64,000 bases of DNA from Desulfosarcina ovata subsp. ovata (lineage in GTDB: Bacteria > Desulfobacterota > Desulfobacteria > Desulfobacterales > Desulfosarcinaceae), in contig NZ_AP021879.1 in assembly GCF_009689005.1 (NCBI RefSeq), positions 6,171,724-6,235,723 on the forward strand, given 5' to 3'. The translations under genes were made by a program, and so were the position numbers. Positions 26,165-35,635 of the stretch are shown in pieces. The first letter of the stretch is position 1. The number at the start of each line of letters is the position of its first letter. The notes beneath the pieces were generated by a model, which was given only the letters and a program-made list of their open reading frames with translations, searched no databases and had not been told where the DNA came from.

Positions 26165-26785
26165 CTACGCTTCTTTGTTGGCGCTCTTGCGAGCGGTAAA
26201 CCAGTTGACGCAACCCAACAGCAGGCCAAAGGTGAGAAATGCTCCGGGCGGCAGCACCATGATGACCCAGTCAGGCCATACTACCGGCAGCACCCGCATG
26301 CCGAACAGGCATCCGGTGCCGAGAATTTCTCGCACGGCGGCGATGCTGGAAAGCGCCAGACCGAACCCCAGACTCTGACCGATGGCGTCGGCGGCGGCAA
26401 CAAAGGCCGACTGCTTGGATGCCACCACTTCACAACGACAGATAATGATACAGTTGACGATGATCAGCGGAATGTAGGGCCCGAGGGTTTTGCTCATCTG
26501 GTAGAGATAGGCGGCCAGGGCACGGTCGGCGATGGTCACGAACGTGGCAATGGTCAGGGTGAAGATGACGATGCGAAGGTGCGGTTTGAGCAGATCGCGG
26601 ATCAGGCTGGTGATCACGTTGGCGCACAGGAGCACGAACGCGACGGCACCGGCCATGGTGAGCGCCGCCATGAGGCTGTTGGTTACGGCCAGGGTGGGAC
26701 ACATGCCCAGCAGTTGGCGATAGACCGGGTTCTCCGGCAGGATTCCTTGAATAAACCGTTCAGTGGCGGTGGGCTGATCAGCCAT
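26165..26785 (-). CDS. rnfE: Rnf complex subunit RnfE
   Basis: A 206-residue membrane subunit of the RnfE/NqrD family. Six hydrophobic helices are visible and the paralogous cluster half-sites appear as CPTLAVTNSL (about 29-38) and VNCIIICRCEVVA (about 108-120). With RnfA it forms the membrane path for electrons and ions. The length is typical. It overlaps rnfG by 8 bp and is followed 15 bp later by rnfA. Confidence 0.92.
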   Translation of the reverse strand: MADQPTATERFIQGILPENPVYRQLLGMCPTLAVTNSLMAALTMAGAVAFVLLCANVITSLIRDLLKPHLRIVIFTLTIATFVTIADRALAAYLYQMSKTLGPYIPLIIVNCIIICRCEVVASKQSAFVAAADAIGQSLGFGLALSSIAAVREILGTGCLFGMRVLPVVWPDWVIMVLPPGAFLTFGLLLGCVNWFTARKSANKEA

Positions 26786-27461
26786 TGGCCTTCCCCCCTT
26801 TCCCCGTTTCGGCAGCGCCGCTGGTAAGCGGTTGGCGCAGGTCCGTGATGGCGGAATTGATCAATGTGGTGACGCTTTTCGAGGAAATCGTGGCGCCGGT
26901 GACGGCATCGATTTCACCGGGTTTGGTGGCCCCGGTTTTCACCACCACCAGGGGGGCGCTTGCCGGGGCGTTGATGAATTGGCCGCGCCACGCATCGGTA
27001 ATGATCTTGTTGCCCAGACCGGGCGTTTCCTTCTGGTCGAGAACGAACAGACCCGTGATGGTCTTGAGATCCGCCGTGAGGCCGATCAAAAGCTCGATGT
27101 TATCGGCATAGCCCTGGCCCTTGGTCTTGATCACCCAGCCCTTGGGCGCCCCCTGATAACTGGCCTGGTAGACGCTGTAGAATTTCTCGCTGGTCGGTTT
27201 TTTTACGGCGATCTGTTTGGGCGTGATCTCAAGCGTTTGGTTTTCAGCGGCCATTTTCTGGGTCGCCTCGCGGCCAAGCACCAGTTCCGGCACTTTTTGA
27301 AGGGTTTCGTTCATTTTGTTCTGTTCGATGACCGGGCCAAGGGCCAGTTGCACGCCGGCCAGGGAGACACCGAACCCGATTGCCAGGAAGATCACCAGCC
27401 AGGCCTGGACCAGATAGTTGGCTTTCAGGCCGCCGGCGGGTTGTTTTTTTTCAGCATCCAT
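26778..27461 (-). CDS. rnfG: Rnf complex subunit RnfG, FMN-binding
   Basis: A 227-residue subunit with one N-terminal transmembrane helix (about residues 17-38) and an extracytoplasmic FMN-binding domain. The flavinylation motif DAVTGAT ends at Thr191, the expected site for covalent FMN attached by ApbE. No apbE gene is in the window. It starts 12 bp after rnfD and overlaps rnfE by 8 bp. Confidence 0.92.
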   Translation of the reverse strand: MDAEKKQPAGGLKANYLVQAWLVIFLAIGFGVSLAGVQLALGPVIEQNKMNETLQKVPELVLGREATQKMAAENQTLEITPKQIAVKKPTSEKFYSVYQASYQGAPKGWVIKTKGQGYADNIELLIGLTADLKTITGLFVLDQKETPGLGNKIITDAWRGQFINAPASAPLVVVKTGATKPGEIDAVTGATISSKSVTTLINSAITDLRQPLTSGAAETGKGGKANG

Positions 27462-27473
27462 TTTCCGCTACCT

Positions 27474-28466
27474 CTATTGCCCACCGAAAGGTGTGGGGAT
27501 GGTCCACCGGTTAATCAAAGGGGTCAACGCATTCATGAACAGGACGGCAAACATGACGCCTTCCGGGTATCCGGAAAAAAGCCGCAGCACCATGATCAAA
27601 AGGCCCGTACCCAAACCGAAGATGAATTTTCCCTTGGGGGTCAAGGGGCTGGTCACCGGGTCGGTGGCAATGAAAAAGGCCCCGAAGAGAACCGATCCGC
27701 CAAGCAGATGATGCAGTGTCGTCCAACCGTCGGCCGGGCCCATCAAATCGGCCAAACCGCCGATGGCCGCCACGGCCAAAAGCAGGCCGGCCGGGATTTC
27801 CCACGATGCGGTACGCCGGATGATCAGGTAGAGACCTCCCAGAATACAGGCAATCGCACTGGTTTCCCCCAAGCTGCCGTTAGTGGTTCCGTAGAACAGA
27901 TGGGCGATGGGGGTGACCACGCCGTTCATCTTGTAGGCATTCATGGGCGTGGCCTGGCTGATGGCATCGATGGCGCTGGTGGCGCTCTCATATCCGGATG
28001 CGGCCAGGGCGCCGGCAAAAGAGATCATGACGAACGCCCTCCCCACCATGGCCGGATTGAACAGGTTCATGCCCAATCCACCGAAGATGATCTTGCCGAT
28101 GCCGATGGCCACGAACGAGGCGATGAAGCCGACATACCATGGCGCCGTGCCGGGCAGGGACATGGCCAGGATGATGGCCGTAACGACAGCCGAGAAATCC
28201 TTGACAGTCTCCTTGCGGCCGCGCATGCCGGAGAAGATGAGTTCAGCAAGCAGACATCCCATCAGGCAGACAATCAGCTGATAGAGGGCGTAGTCGCGGA
28301 ATATATATAAGGACATGCCCACCACAGGTGCCAAGGCGATCAACACATCCACCATCATCCGGCGGGTGCTCGCAGCGGCTTGCACCAGATGGGGTGAGGG
28401 GGATACGTGGATAACCGGAGTTGTCGATCCGCTAGTATCGTTGATATTCACGTCACTTTCCTGCAT
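27474..28466 (-). CDS. rnfD: Rnf complex subunit RnfD, FMN-binding membrane protein
   Basis: A 330-residue membrane subunit of the RnfD/NqrB family with about eight to ten hydrophobic helices. DAISQATPM near residues 160-168 matches the flavinylation motif in which Thr carries covalent FMN. It follows rnfC by 27 bp. Residues 1-30 are hydrophilic and probably cytoplasmic. The length is within the family's range (about 310-350). Confidence 0.92.
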   Translation of the reverse strand: MQESDVNINDTSGSTTPVIHVSPSPHLVQAAASTRRMMVDVLIALAPVVGMSLYIFRDYALYQLIVCLMGCLLAELIFSGMRGRKETVKDFSAVVTAIILAMSLPGTAPWYVGFIASFVAIGIGKIIFGGLGMNLFNPAMVGRAFVMISFAGALAASGYESATSAIDAISQATPMNAYKMNGVVTPIAHLFYGTTNGSLGETSAIACILGGLYLIIRRTASWEIPAGLLLAVAAIGGLADLMGPADGWTTLHHLLGGSVLFGAFFIATDPVTSPLTPKGKFIFGLGTGLLIMVLRLFSGYPEGVMFAVLFMNALTPLINRWTIPTPFGGQ

Positions 28467-28493
28467 TTTGGTTATTTCTCCGTGCTTCCGTGG

Positions 28494-29858
28494 TCATTTC
28501 CGATCCATCGCCGCTATGCGCGCCTTCCCCGACCGGATCAGCTGGACCAGGGGGATATGGGCCGGACAGGTATAGGCACAGCTGCCGCATTCGAAGCAGG
28601 CCATGATGTTGTATCGAAGGGACAGGGCGATGTCCTGGTATCTGGCCGCCATGGCGATTTTGGTGGGTACCAGACGCATCGGACAAACATCCACGCATTT
28701 GCCGCAACGGACGCAATGGGTCTCTTCGCCGGCCCTGACCTCTTCACGGGACATGACGGTCAGGCCGCTGGTTCCCTTAGTCACCGGGGTGTCGGGGTTG
28801 GTGAAGGCGAATCCCATCATGGGGCCGCCGGCCACCAGCCGGGCCGCGCTGGATTTCAGGCCGCCGCAGAAGTCGATCAATTCACCGAAGGAGACGCCAA
28901 TGGGGGCCAGGACGTTGCGGGGATTGGCGATGCCGCCGCCGGTCACGCTGATCACGCGGTGGGTCAACGGTTTTTTGTGGATCACGGCGCGGGCCACGGC
29001 CGCCATGGTGCCCACATTGCTGACGGCTACGCCCACATCCGAAGGCAGACCGCCCAAGGGCACCTGCCGTTTGATGACGGACTGAATCAGGTGCTTCTCA
29101 CTTCCCTGGGGGTATTTGGTCTTGAGTACGGCGATTTCGATGCCCGTGCCGGCAGCCACTCTTTTCAGCGTCTCCACGGCCGCCATTTTGTTGTCTTCCA
29201 CACCGATGGCGATTCGCCCGGCCCCCAGGGATCGTGCCGCTAACAGCGCGCCGGTGATGATCGGTTCCGGTGCTTCCATCATCAGCCGATAGTCGGACGT
29301 CAGATACGGCTCGCATTCACATCCATTGACGATCAGAGTGTGGACCGGCTTTTTGTCGTTGGGCATGATTTTGACGTGGGTGGGAAAGGCCGCCCCGCCC
29401 ATGCCGACGAGACCGGCGGCGCTGATATCCTGGCTGATCTGGGCTGGATCATAGGCATCCAAACCCGTTGTCGGCCACTCGCCGCCAAAAATTTCGTCCC
29501 AAAGATCCTGGTCGGTGGGGATATCGCCTTCGGCCTTGATGGGCATGGTGTCCATGTGCCGGCCATTGGCCAGGGTGACGCGTATGGGCCGCTGGACGAC
29601 GCCGGGGATCGAGGCGTGCAGGGTCGTTGATACAAAACCTTTGCCCTTGCCGATCAACTCTCCCCAGGCGACTTTTTTGCGGGGTTTTACCAAGGGCTCA
29701 CAGGGGCCGCCGATGTTCTGGTGCAGGGAAAGCACTACCGTGTCCGGAGTAGGCATCACCCGTATGGCAGCATCCTTGGATATGGATTTGCGCTCCGGTG
29801 GATGGATGCCATGGGAGAAAGTGCCGTTCCCCTCGTAACCTTCGAGTTTCAGTGCCAT
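28494..29858 (-). CDS. rnfC: Rnf complex subunit RnfC, NADH/flavin subunit
   Basis: A 454-residue cytoplasmic subunit. The N-terminal RnfC barrel is followed by a Complex I 51-kDa-like FMN/NADH domain (GMGGAAFPTHVK at about 147-158) and a SLBB segment, then two [4Fe-4S] motifs CVRCGKCVDVCPM and CFECGSCAYTCPA near the end. It is the first gene of the operon rnfCDGEAB. The 499 bp upstream to uspA on the other strand must hold its promoter; I could not fix one. In this setting the complex can use the ion gradient to make low-potential ferredoxin for nitrogenase, or conserve energy from ferredoxin oxidation. Confidence 0.94.
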   Translation of the reverse strand: MALKLEGYEGNGTFSHGIHPPERKSISKDAAIRVMPTPDTVVLSLHQNIGGPCEPLVKPRKKVAWGELIGKGKGFVSTTLHASIPGVVQRPIRVTLANGRHMDTMPIKAEGDIPTDQDLWDEIFGGEWPTTGLDAYDPAQISQDISAAGLVGMGGAAFPTHVKIMPNDKKPVHTLIVNGCECEPYLTSDYRLMMEAPEPIITGALLAARSLGAGRIAIGVEDNKMAAVETLKRVAAGTGIEIAVLKTKYPQGSEKHLIQSVIKRQVPLGGLPSDVGVAVSNVGTMAAVARAVIHKKPLTHRVISVTGGGIANPRNVLAPIGVSFGELIDFCGGLKSSAARLVAGGPMMGFAFTNPDTPVTKGTSGLTVMSREEVRAGEETHCVRCGKCVDVCPMRLVPTKIAMAARYQDIALSLRYNIMACFECGSCAYTCPAHIPLVQLIRSGKARIAAMDRK

Positions 29859-30267
29859 GTTTCCGCCATGAATTTCATTCTTTTTGTTTGTTTGTGGGAT
29901 TTTTTTCTGCGTTTTTCCTGTACCCTAAAATAAAAAAATTTCCCGCTAGGAAATCTTGGTACAATACGACTCGTTGAAGCCGAATGGAAAGACACCAAAG
30001 CTTATCTTCCCTTTTTCTGAAAAAGTCAAGCGTCAAGTTACAATATAGCTATTATTGGATGGTTTATGTGTTATTTTCCGCGACCATTGGATGCCGCATA
30101 TCCAATTCCATGTCATCGGGGTCGCCTGCCTCGATGCCATTTGGCAAAAGAGATTCAGCCTAAGGGATGCGACCGCCGACCTGCGAATTTGTCTTCAGAT
30201 GCTGAAACCACCTAAGAGAATTTGAGATGATTAATCTGTATTTTCCACGTGCCGTGCATCTCCTTTG

Positions 30268-30296
30268 TTGACGGAAGCTGTCCTGCGGGATAGTAT
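30268..30296 (+). promoter_or_regulatory. Sigma-70-type promoter of uspA
   Basis: TTGACG (30268-30273) and TAGTAT (30291-30296) are separated by 17 bp, close to the vegetative consensus, and lie about 60 bp upstream of the uspA start. Overlapping arms AAGCTGT/ACAGCTT around 30275-30312 could form an operator or leader hairpin. The rest of the 499-bp rnfC-uspA gap shows no gene. Confidence 0.6.
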
Positions 30297-30357
30297 ATGA
30301 ATCATACAGCTTGTTCTCTTCCGTTAGCGTCAAGACTCTTAACAAAGGAGAAATGCC

Positions 30358-31305
30358 GTGCAGGAAACCGCTCCCCCCAACAAAATTCTCATCGCGGTTG
30401 ATGGTAGTGAGCAGTCGTTAAACGCCATCAATTATGCAGCGAACCTTTTTCCGACGGATCGAACCCATTTCGTCCTCTTCAACGTTCAGACGCAGCTGTT
30501 CGACCTTTTTTCCGATTTGGGTGCCTATCCCCACTTCAAACGTAGCATGACCGGCCTGAAGCGCTGGACCACCGAGCAGAAATCGGAAATCTGCGAAACG
30601 CTGGACAACATTGTTGCCCACTTTCGCAGCAAGGGATTCCCAGAGGAGGCCATTTCCACCATGACCCCCACAAAGATGCTGGGGGTGGCCCAGGATATCG
30701 TCAAGGAATCCTATAACGGTTATGAGGCCATCATCGTCGGAAGGACCGGCACCAGCCGGTTCAAGGATTGGGTGCTCAAGAGCACGGCCATGAAACTGGT
30801 GGCCAAAGTCAAGCATATTCCAATTATCGTGGTGGGTGGGCATCCGGATGCAAAGAACATGCTTGTCGCCTTCAATGGCAGCCATGAGGCCATGAAAGGG
30901 GTGGCGTATGCGGGCTCTCTTGTCGGCCGTTCGGACCACCGGCTGCAATTGTACAGCATGATCAATGCGGAAAAGAAATTCTGGGAGGGCAGTTCACCGG
31001 TTTACATCCCTGCCGATTTTAATGGGCCCATTGACACCGGATCGTTTGAACTCGGACAGCAACTGGGTGAAGCGCGACAACGGCTGGTGGACGCGGGATT
31101 GGCCCCGGAGCAGATTTCTGCAAAGATTTCCGTCGTCGATCGAGAGCGAGGCTATCGCATCGTCGAGGAGGCCAGGGGAAACGATTACGGTAGTGTTGTC
31201 ATCAGTCGTCGTGAGTTGATCACCTTCATTGACGAATATTTTATCGGCCGGGTCAGTGACAAAGTGCTGAAGCTGGCCGATGAATTGGCGCTCTGGATCA
31301 TTTAA
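30358..31305 (+). CDS. Universal stress protein with two Usp domains
   Basis: A 315-residue protein with two UspA-like domains in tandem (about residues 8-155 and 160-315). The first has the nucleotide-binding pattern GYEAIIVGRTGTSRFKDWVLKSTAMKLV, close to G-x2-G-x9-G-S. The second is more divergent and ends with SVVISRRELITFIDEYFIGRVSDKVL. Tandem Usp proteins of this length are known as UspE-like. It begins with GTG, behind a strong AAAGGAG. The role in stress physiology is a family-level inference. Confidence 0.85.
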   Translation: MQETAPPNKILIAVDGSEQSLNAINYAANLFPTDRTHFVLFNVQTQLFDLFSDLGAYPHFKRSMTGLKRWTTEQKSEICETLDNIVAHFRSKGFPEEAISTMTPTKMLGVAQDIVKESYNGYEAIIVGRTGTSRFKDWVLKSTAMKLVAKVKHIPIIVVGGHPDAKNMLVAFNGSHEAMKGVAYAGSLVGRSDHRLQLYSMINAEKKFWEGSSPVYIPADFNGPIDTGSFELGQQLGEARQRLVDAGLAPEQISAKISVVDRERGYRIVEEARGNDYGSVVISRRELITFIDEYFIGRVSDKVLKLADELALWII

Positions 31306-31328
31306 GGCGATTTCAAGCCTGTTTTCTT

Positions 31329-31355
31329 CGCCCCATTGATGATTCCAATGGGGCG
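31329..31355. terminator. Hairpin between convergent uspA and HEAT-receiver genes
   Basis: CGCCCCATTG and CAATGGGGCG form a perfect 10-bp stem with a 7-nt loop, in the short space between two convergent genes. It lacks a clear T run on either side, so its strength as a terminator is uncertain. Confidence 0.55.
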
Positions 31356-31371
31356 GCCTGAACATCGATTC

Positions 31372-33048
31372 TCAACCGACGGCCTTGTGGTCATCTTTCT
31401 TCTCGGTTTTTGGCGGGATGATCCCCAGCGCGTTCAACGCATTCCCCAAGTTCTCTGCCGTAAAGGGTTTGTGCAAGATTTTATTGACGCCGGCCTCGGT
31501 CGCGGCATCGTTGTCCTGGGTTTCGTTTTGCGTGGTGACCATGATGATCGGTAGATCTGTTTTGTCGTAATGCCGACGCACTTCCCGGATGAGCTCGATG
31601 CCGTTAATTTCCGGCATGTTCAGATCGGTGAAAATCACATCCGGTTTGTCCATGGTTACGGCTTTCACGGCCTCGGCGGGAAATTCAAACAGTCGGGGCG
31701 CGCAGCCCAGGCTGTGCAGTGCGCCGCGATAGATGTTCAGGATCATTTTTGAATCGTCAACGGCAAAGACCGTCAATGCCGCTGAGGGTGTGTTTCCATT
31801 GGTATCACCGATCCGGGCAACCAGTGCATCATGGCCGTTTTTGCGCATCAGGTCCACAAAACGACTGCGTACGTCCGGATGAACCGTGGTGCCCAGAAAG
31901 TCCAGTGCGCAGGCCTGAAACGATTTTTCTTCCAGAAGATCCAGAAAAATAGCGTCACAACCGCCATTGAGTACCGCTTCGGTCACCTGACGGGTTTCGA
32001 TGCCTCCCGAACGGACCATGTTTTTCAATCCGGCGGCCAGCATCGTGTTATAGTTCCGGTCGATGGCCGCCGCCGCCGCCGCGCGGACATTTTGGACCGG
32101 GTCGGCCAGGCCCTGAGCCAGGGCAAAGGCACCTTTTTCCACGGGCAGCATTCCCAGGGCCTCATAGGCGGCGAAGCGGACATTGGCATTTTTCGGTTCA
32201 TTGTGCAGCAGCTTACGGATCGGTACAATGGCGCTTTCGTCGCCGATTTCCCCCAGCACATTGAGGGTATGGATAAGCAGGTCCGGATCATCGTGCAGCA
32301 GGTTGCCGATCAGGCTGGGCACGGCTTTGCCACCCATTTCTCTGAGCCGTTGTTTGGTGGCATTGCGCAGGTGGGCATAATGGGATGAGAGCACTTCGTT
32401 GAGGCGGTCGATGGCCGCCGGACTCTGATCCGTGGCAAATACGTCGAGGATCATGATGTCCAGGTCCGGGTCGGCACCCAGCTTTTCGGAAAGGCGCTGA
32501 AATGCCGTGGGACTGGCCAACTGGCCCAGGGCATAAATGGCGGCGATGGTCAATTCCAGACTGCCGGAATAGAGATATTCGGAGATGGCGGTGGTGGCGG
32601 CGGTCTCGCCGATCATTCCCAATGCCATGACCACCGCTTTGATAACGACTTCATCGCCGTCTTCATTGAGAATTCCCATCAATTGGGAAGCGGCTCCCTC
32701 AAGACGCATTTCTCCGGCCACCTCCACCAGCACCACACGGTCTTCACGGCGTGATTCCCGCGTCAGCATGGAAAGCAGCATTTGCGGGTGGTAGAGTGCC
32801 TTGGCGTACAGGATCTCGCGCAGCTGGGGATAGGTTCGGGCCAGGTTGCGGTACTCGGCAATCAGACTCACGATCAGGGGGATGGCAAACTGGTCATCCG
32901 CCCGGTTGAGTTCGAACAGGGCCAGTTTGCGGATACTGTCATCCACGGACTCGATTTTGGATAGAACCAATTTGGCCTTGATCATATCCTTTTCGCGGAT
33001 ATCGAAACGCAGCTCCTCGATAAAATCCTTGGCGTTGACCTGTGTCAT
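31372..33048 (-). CDS. HEAT-repeat protein with C-terminal receiver domain
   Basis: A 558-residue protein with an unusual architecture. About residues 1-420 are HEAT/armadillo-like helical repeats (GILNEDGDEVVIKAVVMALGMIGE and similar units), a protein-protein scaffold. The last 130 residues are a CheY-like receiver: the acidic pair is in AVDDSK, the phospho-acceptor Asp in VIFTDLNMPEING, and the conserved Lys in ILHKPF. Phosphorylation would presumably change what the scaffold binds. No cognate kinase is adjacent, so it may answer to one of the kinases elsewhere. It starts at the ATG at 33048. Confidence 0.82.
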   Translation of the reverse strand: MTQVNAKDFIEELRFDIREKDMIKAKLVLSKIESVDDSIRKLALFELNRADDQFAIPLIVSLIAEYRNLARTYPQLREILYAKALYHPQMLLSMLTRESRREDRVVLVEVAGEMRLEGAASQLMGILNEDGDEVVIKAVVMALGMIGETAATTAISEYLYSGSLELTIAAIYALGQLASPTAFQRLSEKLGADPDLDIMILDVFATDQSPAAIDRLNEVLSSHYAHLRNATKQRLREMGGKAVPSLIGNLLHDDPDLLIHTLNVLGEIGDESAIVPIRKLLHNEPKNANVRFAAYEALGMLPVEKGAFALAQGLADPVQNVRAAAAAAIDRNYNTMLAAGLKNMVRSGGIETRQVTEAVLNGGCDAIFLDLLEEKSFQACALDFLGTTVHPDVRSRFVDLMRKNGHDALVARIGDTNGNTPSAALTVFAVDDSKMILNIYRGALHSLGCAPRLFEFPAEAVKAVTMDKPDVIFTDLNMPEINGIELIREVRRHYDKTDLPIIMVTTQNETQDNDAATEAGVNKILHKPFTAENLGNALNALGIIPPKTEKKDDHKAVG

Positions 33049-33217
33049 TCCCCATTATCCTTTCTGAATCTGTTGGGTTCCCTGTCAGTTCAGGAGGTGA
33101 CCGACGGACGGGGAAACCATCCATCCAATGATTTTCCAATAATGCCATTATCGTCGTTTGGGGGAGATACTTGATCAGAACTGTGCCACCGTTATGCCGG
33201 TGTGGGACAAATCATAT

Positions 33218-33724
33218 CTATTCCACCGGAAACCCGCTTTCCCGCCAGCGTGTCCAGCCATTTTTCAAGTAAAAGACATGATCGAATCCGTTGAAAAAGA
33301 GAAGATCCGCAAGCTCCGGCGCGAGATGGCAGTGCTCGCCGTCACAATAGGTGATGATCACAGTCGCCGGATCGGTGGTGGCAAGGAAGTCCGGCAGCCA
33401 GCGGTCCTGATCGGCAAACACCAGATTGCGCGCACCACGGATATGCCCGGCGTCAAAATCCACATCCTGCCGGGCATCGACAAAAATAGCCGCATTCGCA
33501 TCGAACAGCCGCTTCGTCTCATCAAGAGCAATTTCAGAGAAACCGGATGGCATGGCCGGCTGGGCAGCGTGATCGGCGTCCTCGCTACCGGTCCGGACGG
33601 CCACCGGGATTCCGATTTTATCCGGCCGGATGGCATACACCGCAATGGCGACCACCACGGCAGCCAGAACGATCACCAATGCCTCTTTGGCAGCGTGTTT
33701 GATTATCATATTGACCCATCCCAC
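33218..33724 (-). CDS. Membrane-anchored rhodanese-like protein
   Basis: A 168-residue protein with an N-terminal membrane helix (about residues 9-29) and one rhodanese domain. The active-site loop is YCDGEHCHLAPELAD, whose first Cys is the expected sulfur-carrying residue. The substrate-binding side would face the periplasm. It begins with GTG at 33724; an ATG at 33709 is the alternative. Single-domain rhodaneses of this kind handle sulfane sulfur; the actual donor is unknown. Confidence 0.8.
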   Translation of the reverse strand: MGWVNMIIKHAAKEALVIVLAAVVVAIAVYAIRPDKIGIPVAVRTGSEDADHAAQPAMPSGFSEIALDETKRLFDANAAIFVDARQDVDFDAGHIRGARNLVFADQDRWLPDFLATTDPATVIITYCDGEHCHLAPELADLLFFNGFDHVFYLKNGWTRWRESGFPVE

Positions 33725-33943
33725 CGGATTCTGCAGAACCCGTGCTTTTTTATCATGCCACGGACACCGGATGGCTTGATTTCACTTTAATCATCACCAT
33801 TTTATTTCTAACCACTCCGCCGAAGCGAGTATTGCATTTGATCGCCATTTTGTCCACAATGCACCCGATTCCAATGGTCCGTCAGAAACAACCATCCGCT
33901 TTGTCAGCCAACGGCGCAGAGCATAACCGGCAGGGAGACCCTT

Positions 33944-34132
33944 ATGTGTGATGTCAATGTTTTCATAATGAAAAACGGCGCGGAAGAGAAAATCATGGAG
34001 AATGTGGATCTGATCGAAGAGGTGGCCGACGGGATGCACCTGGTCAACATTTTCGGGGAGGAGCAAACCCTGAAGGCCAAAATGGTCCAATACAACAACA
34101 GTGAGAAACGGATGGTCTTCCAGCCCCTGTAA
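33944..34132 (+). CDS. CooT-like small nickel-binding protein
   Basis: A 62-residue protein starting MCDVNVFIMKNGAEEKIMEN, which fits the CooT family. In Rhodospirillum rubrum CooT takes part in nickel delivery to CO dehydrogenase and its N-terminal Cys2 is the metal ligand; Cys2 is present here. Anaerobic sulfate reducers often carry CooT-like genes away from a coo operon. The ribosome binding site GGGAG is followed by ATG at 33944. The function is family-level inference. Confidence 0.72.
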   Translation: MCDVNVFIMKNGAEEKIMENVDLIEEVADGMHLVNIFGEEQTLKAKMVQYNNSEKRMVFQPL

Positions 34133-34224
34133 GCGGTGCGCCATCCCTCCATCCGACAGCAACTCGCCGTGGGCGCAGATCAATCATAGGTCTCGACAAA
34201 GAGCCGTTAAACGGTCTGGATGCA

Positions 34225-34797
34225 TTACGCCTTCCACAGCGTGTCCGCGCACCCATGCAGGTGATTGCAATAGCGGGCGACCAAGAAGAGATAATCGGAA
34301 AGCCGATTGAGGAACACCAGGATCTGCTGCATGGTTCCGGTGAGACCGGCATCTTCGCCTTCCCCCTCGACGAGGTCGAGGACCCGCCGCTCGGTGCGCC
34401 GGCAGACGGTGCGGGCCACATGGGCCAGTGCGGCGGAAAGATGCCCGCCGGGCAGGATGAACTGTTTCAGTTCGGGAAGTTCGTCGCTGATTCGGTCGAT
34501 GGCCGCCTCAAGCTGTTTGGCCGGTTTGTCGTCAAAGGGTTTCAGAAATCGGGCCGAGGCCGCGCCCGGTGTGGTGGCCAGCCAGGCGCCGGCGTCCAGA
34601 AGCAGACCCTGCACCCCCTGCAGCTCATCCTTGACGGGTTGGTGTTCCTGACCGATGGCGGCGACCACGGAACCGATCACCGAATTGAGTTCGTCCAGGT
34701 CACCATAGGCAACGATACGGGGATTGTTTTTCAGGACCCGCTCGCCGCTGAAAAGGCTGGTCTTTCCCCGATCGCCGGTAGTGGTATAAATTTTCAT
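34225..34797 (-). CDS. Cob(I)alamin adenosyltransferase, PduO type
   Basis: A 190-residue ATP:cob(I)alamin adenosyltransferase of the PduO family. The N-terminal KIYTTTGDRGKTSLFSG binds ATP, and AHVARTVCRRTERRVLDL (about 127-144) carries the conserved R-x5-E/R cluster. It converts cob(I)alamin to adenosylcobalamin, the coenzyme of methylmalonyl-CoA mutase and other enzymes. The length is typical. It stands alone, with no cobalamin riboswitch visible upstream. Confidence 0.9.
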   Translation of the reverse strand: MKIYTTTGDRGKTSLFSGERVLKNNPRIVAYGDLDELNSVIGSVVAAIGQEHQPVKDELQGVQGLLLDAGAWLATTPGAASARFLKPFDDKPAKQLEAAIDRISDELPELKQFILPGGHLSAALAHVARTVCRRTERRVLDLVEGEGEDAGLTGTMQQILVFLNRLSDYLFLVARYCNHLHGCADTLWKA

Positions 34798-34827
34798 GGT
34801 TTTTCCCTCAATGCGGCCAAGTAAAAA

Positions 34828-34850
34828 AACGCCCGCTGCCGCCGGGCGTT
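34828..34850 (-). terminator. Terminator after upp
   Basis: AACGCCCG and CGGGCGTT pair in an 8-bp stem with a 7-nt loop. On the minus strand it is followed by a run of seven T (AAAAAAA at 34823-34829 on the plus strand), so it ends upp transcription. Confidence 0.85.
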
Positions 34851-34885
34851 TTCATACATCCGTTTTAAACACCATACCGCCGGGG

Positions 34886-35512
34886 TTACTTGGTACCGAA
34901 AATTTTATCTCCGGCATCGCCCAGGCCAGGAATAATATACCCGATATCATTAAGTTTTTCATCTATTGCAGCAACATATACATCCACGTCGGGATGGTCC
35001 TTGGTCAGCCGGTCGAGGCCTTCGGGGGCCGCAACCAGAAAAAGCCCCCGGATCTGCGTGCAGCCGGCCTCTTTCAACAGATCGATGGTGGCCATAAGGG
35101 TTCCGCCGGTGGCCAGCATGGGATCCAGAATCAGGGCGATCCGGTCTTGCACATTGCTGGTCATCTTGACGTAATAGCGAACCGGCTCCAGGGTCTCTTC
35201 GTTTCGATAGAGCCCTACCACACTCACCCTGGCCGAAGGAATCAGGTTTAACACCCCGTCCATCATGCCCAGGCCGGCACGCAGAATCGGTACGACCGTG
35301 ATTTTTTTCCCCTTGATGTTTTCAACCACCACATCGCCGGCCCACCCCTTGATGGTGATGGTTTCCGTCTCGAGGTCCTTGGTGGCCTCATAGGTCAGCA
35401 GCGCGGCCACCTCGCTGGCCAACTCGCGGAATTGTTTGGTAGATATGTCATGAACGCGCATCAGGCCGATTTTATGTTGAATCAGTGGGTGTTTGACGAG
35501 ATGGACGGGCAC
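34886..35512 (-). CDS. upp: Uracil phosphoribosyltransferase
   Basis: A 208-residue enzyme that makes UMP from uracil and PRPP. The typical length is 208-210. The PRPP-binding motif is DPMLATGGTL (about residues 129-138) and PILRAGLGMMDGVL (about 76-89) and GDAGDKIFGTK at the C-terminus are family features. It ends 36 bp before a rho-independent terminator and stands alone as a salvage gene. AGGAGG precedes the ATG. Confidence 0.95.
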   Translation of the reverse strand: MPVHLVKHPLIQHKIGLMRVHDISTKQFRELASEVAALLTYEATKDLETETITIKGWAGDVVVENIKGKKITVVPILRAGLGMMDGVLNLIPSARVSVVGLYRNEETLEPVRYYVKMTSNVQDRIALILDPMLATGGTLMATIDLLKEAGCTQIRGLFLVAAPEGLDRLTKDHPDVDVYVAAIDEKLNDIGYIIPGLGDAGDKIFGTK

Positions 35513-35635
35513 ACGGCCTCCTTTTTATACCCGACGGTCAATGCGCGGGAATCGTTTTGGGGGTGAATTGAAAAACAAAGGCGTCGGAACCCGGTCGGGG
35601 ATGGCGCGCCTGCCCGATTCTTGGAGCGGTGGATC

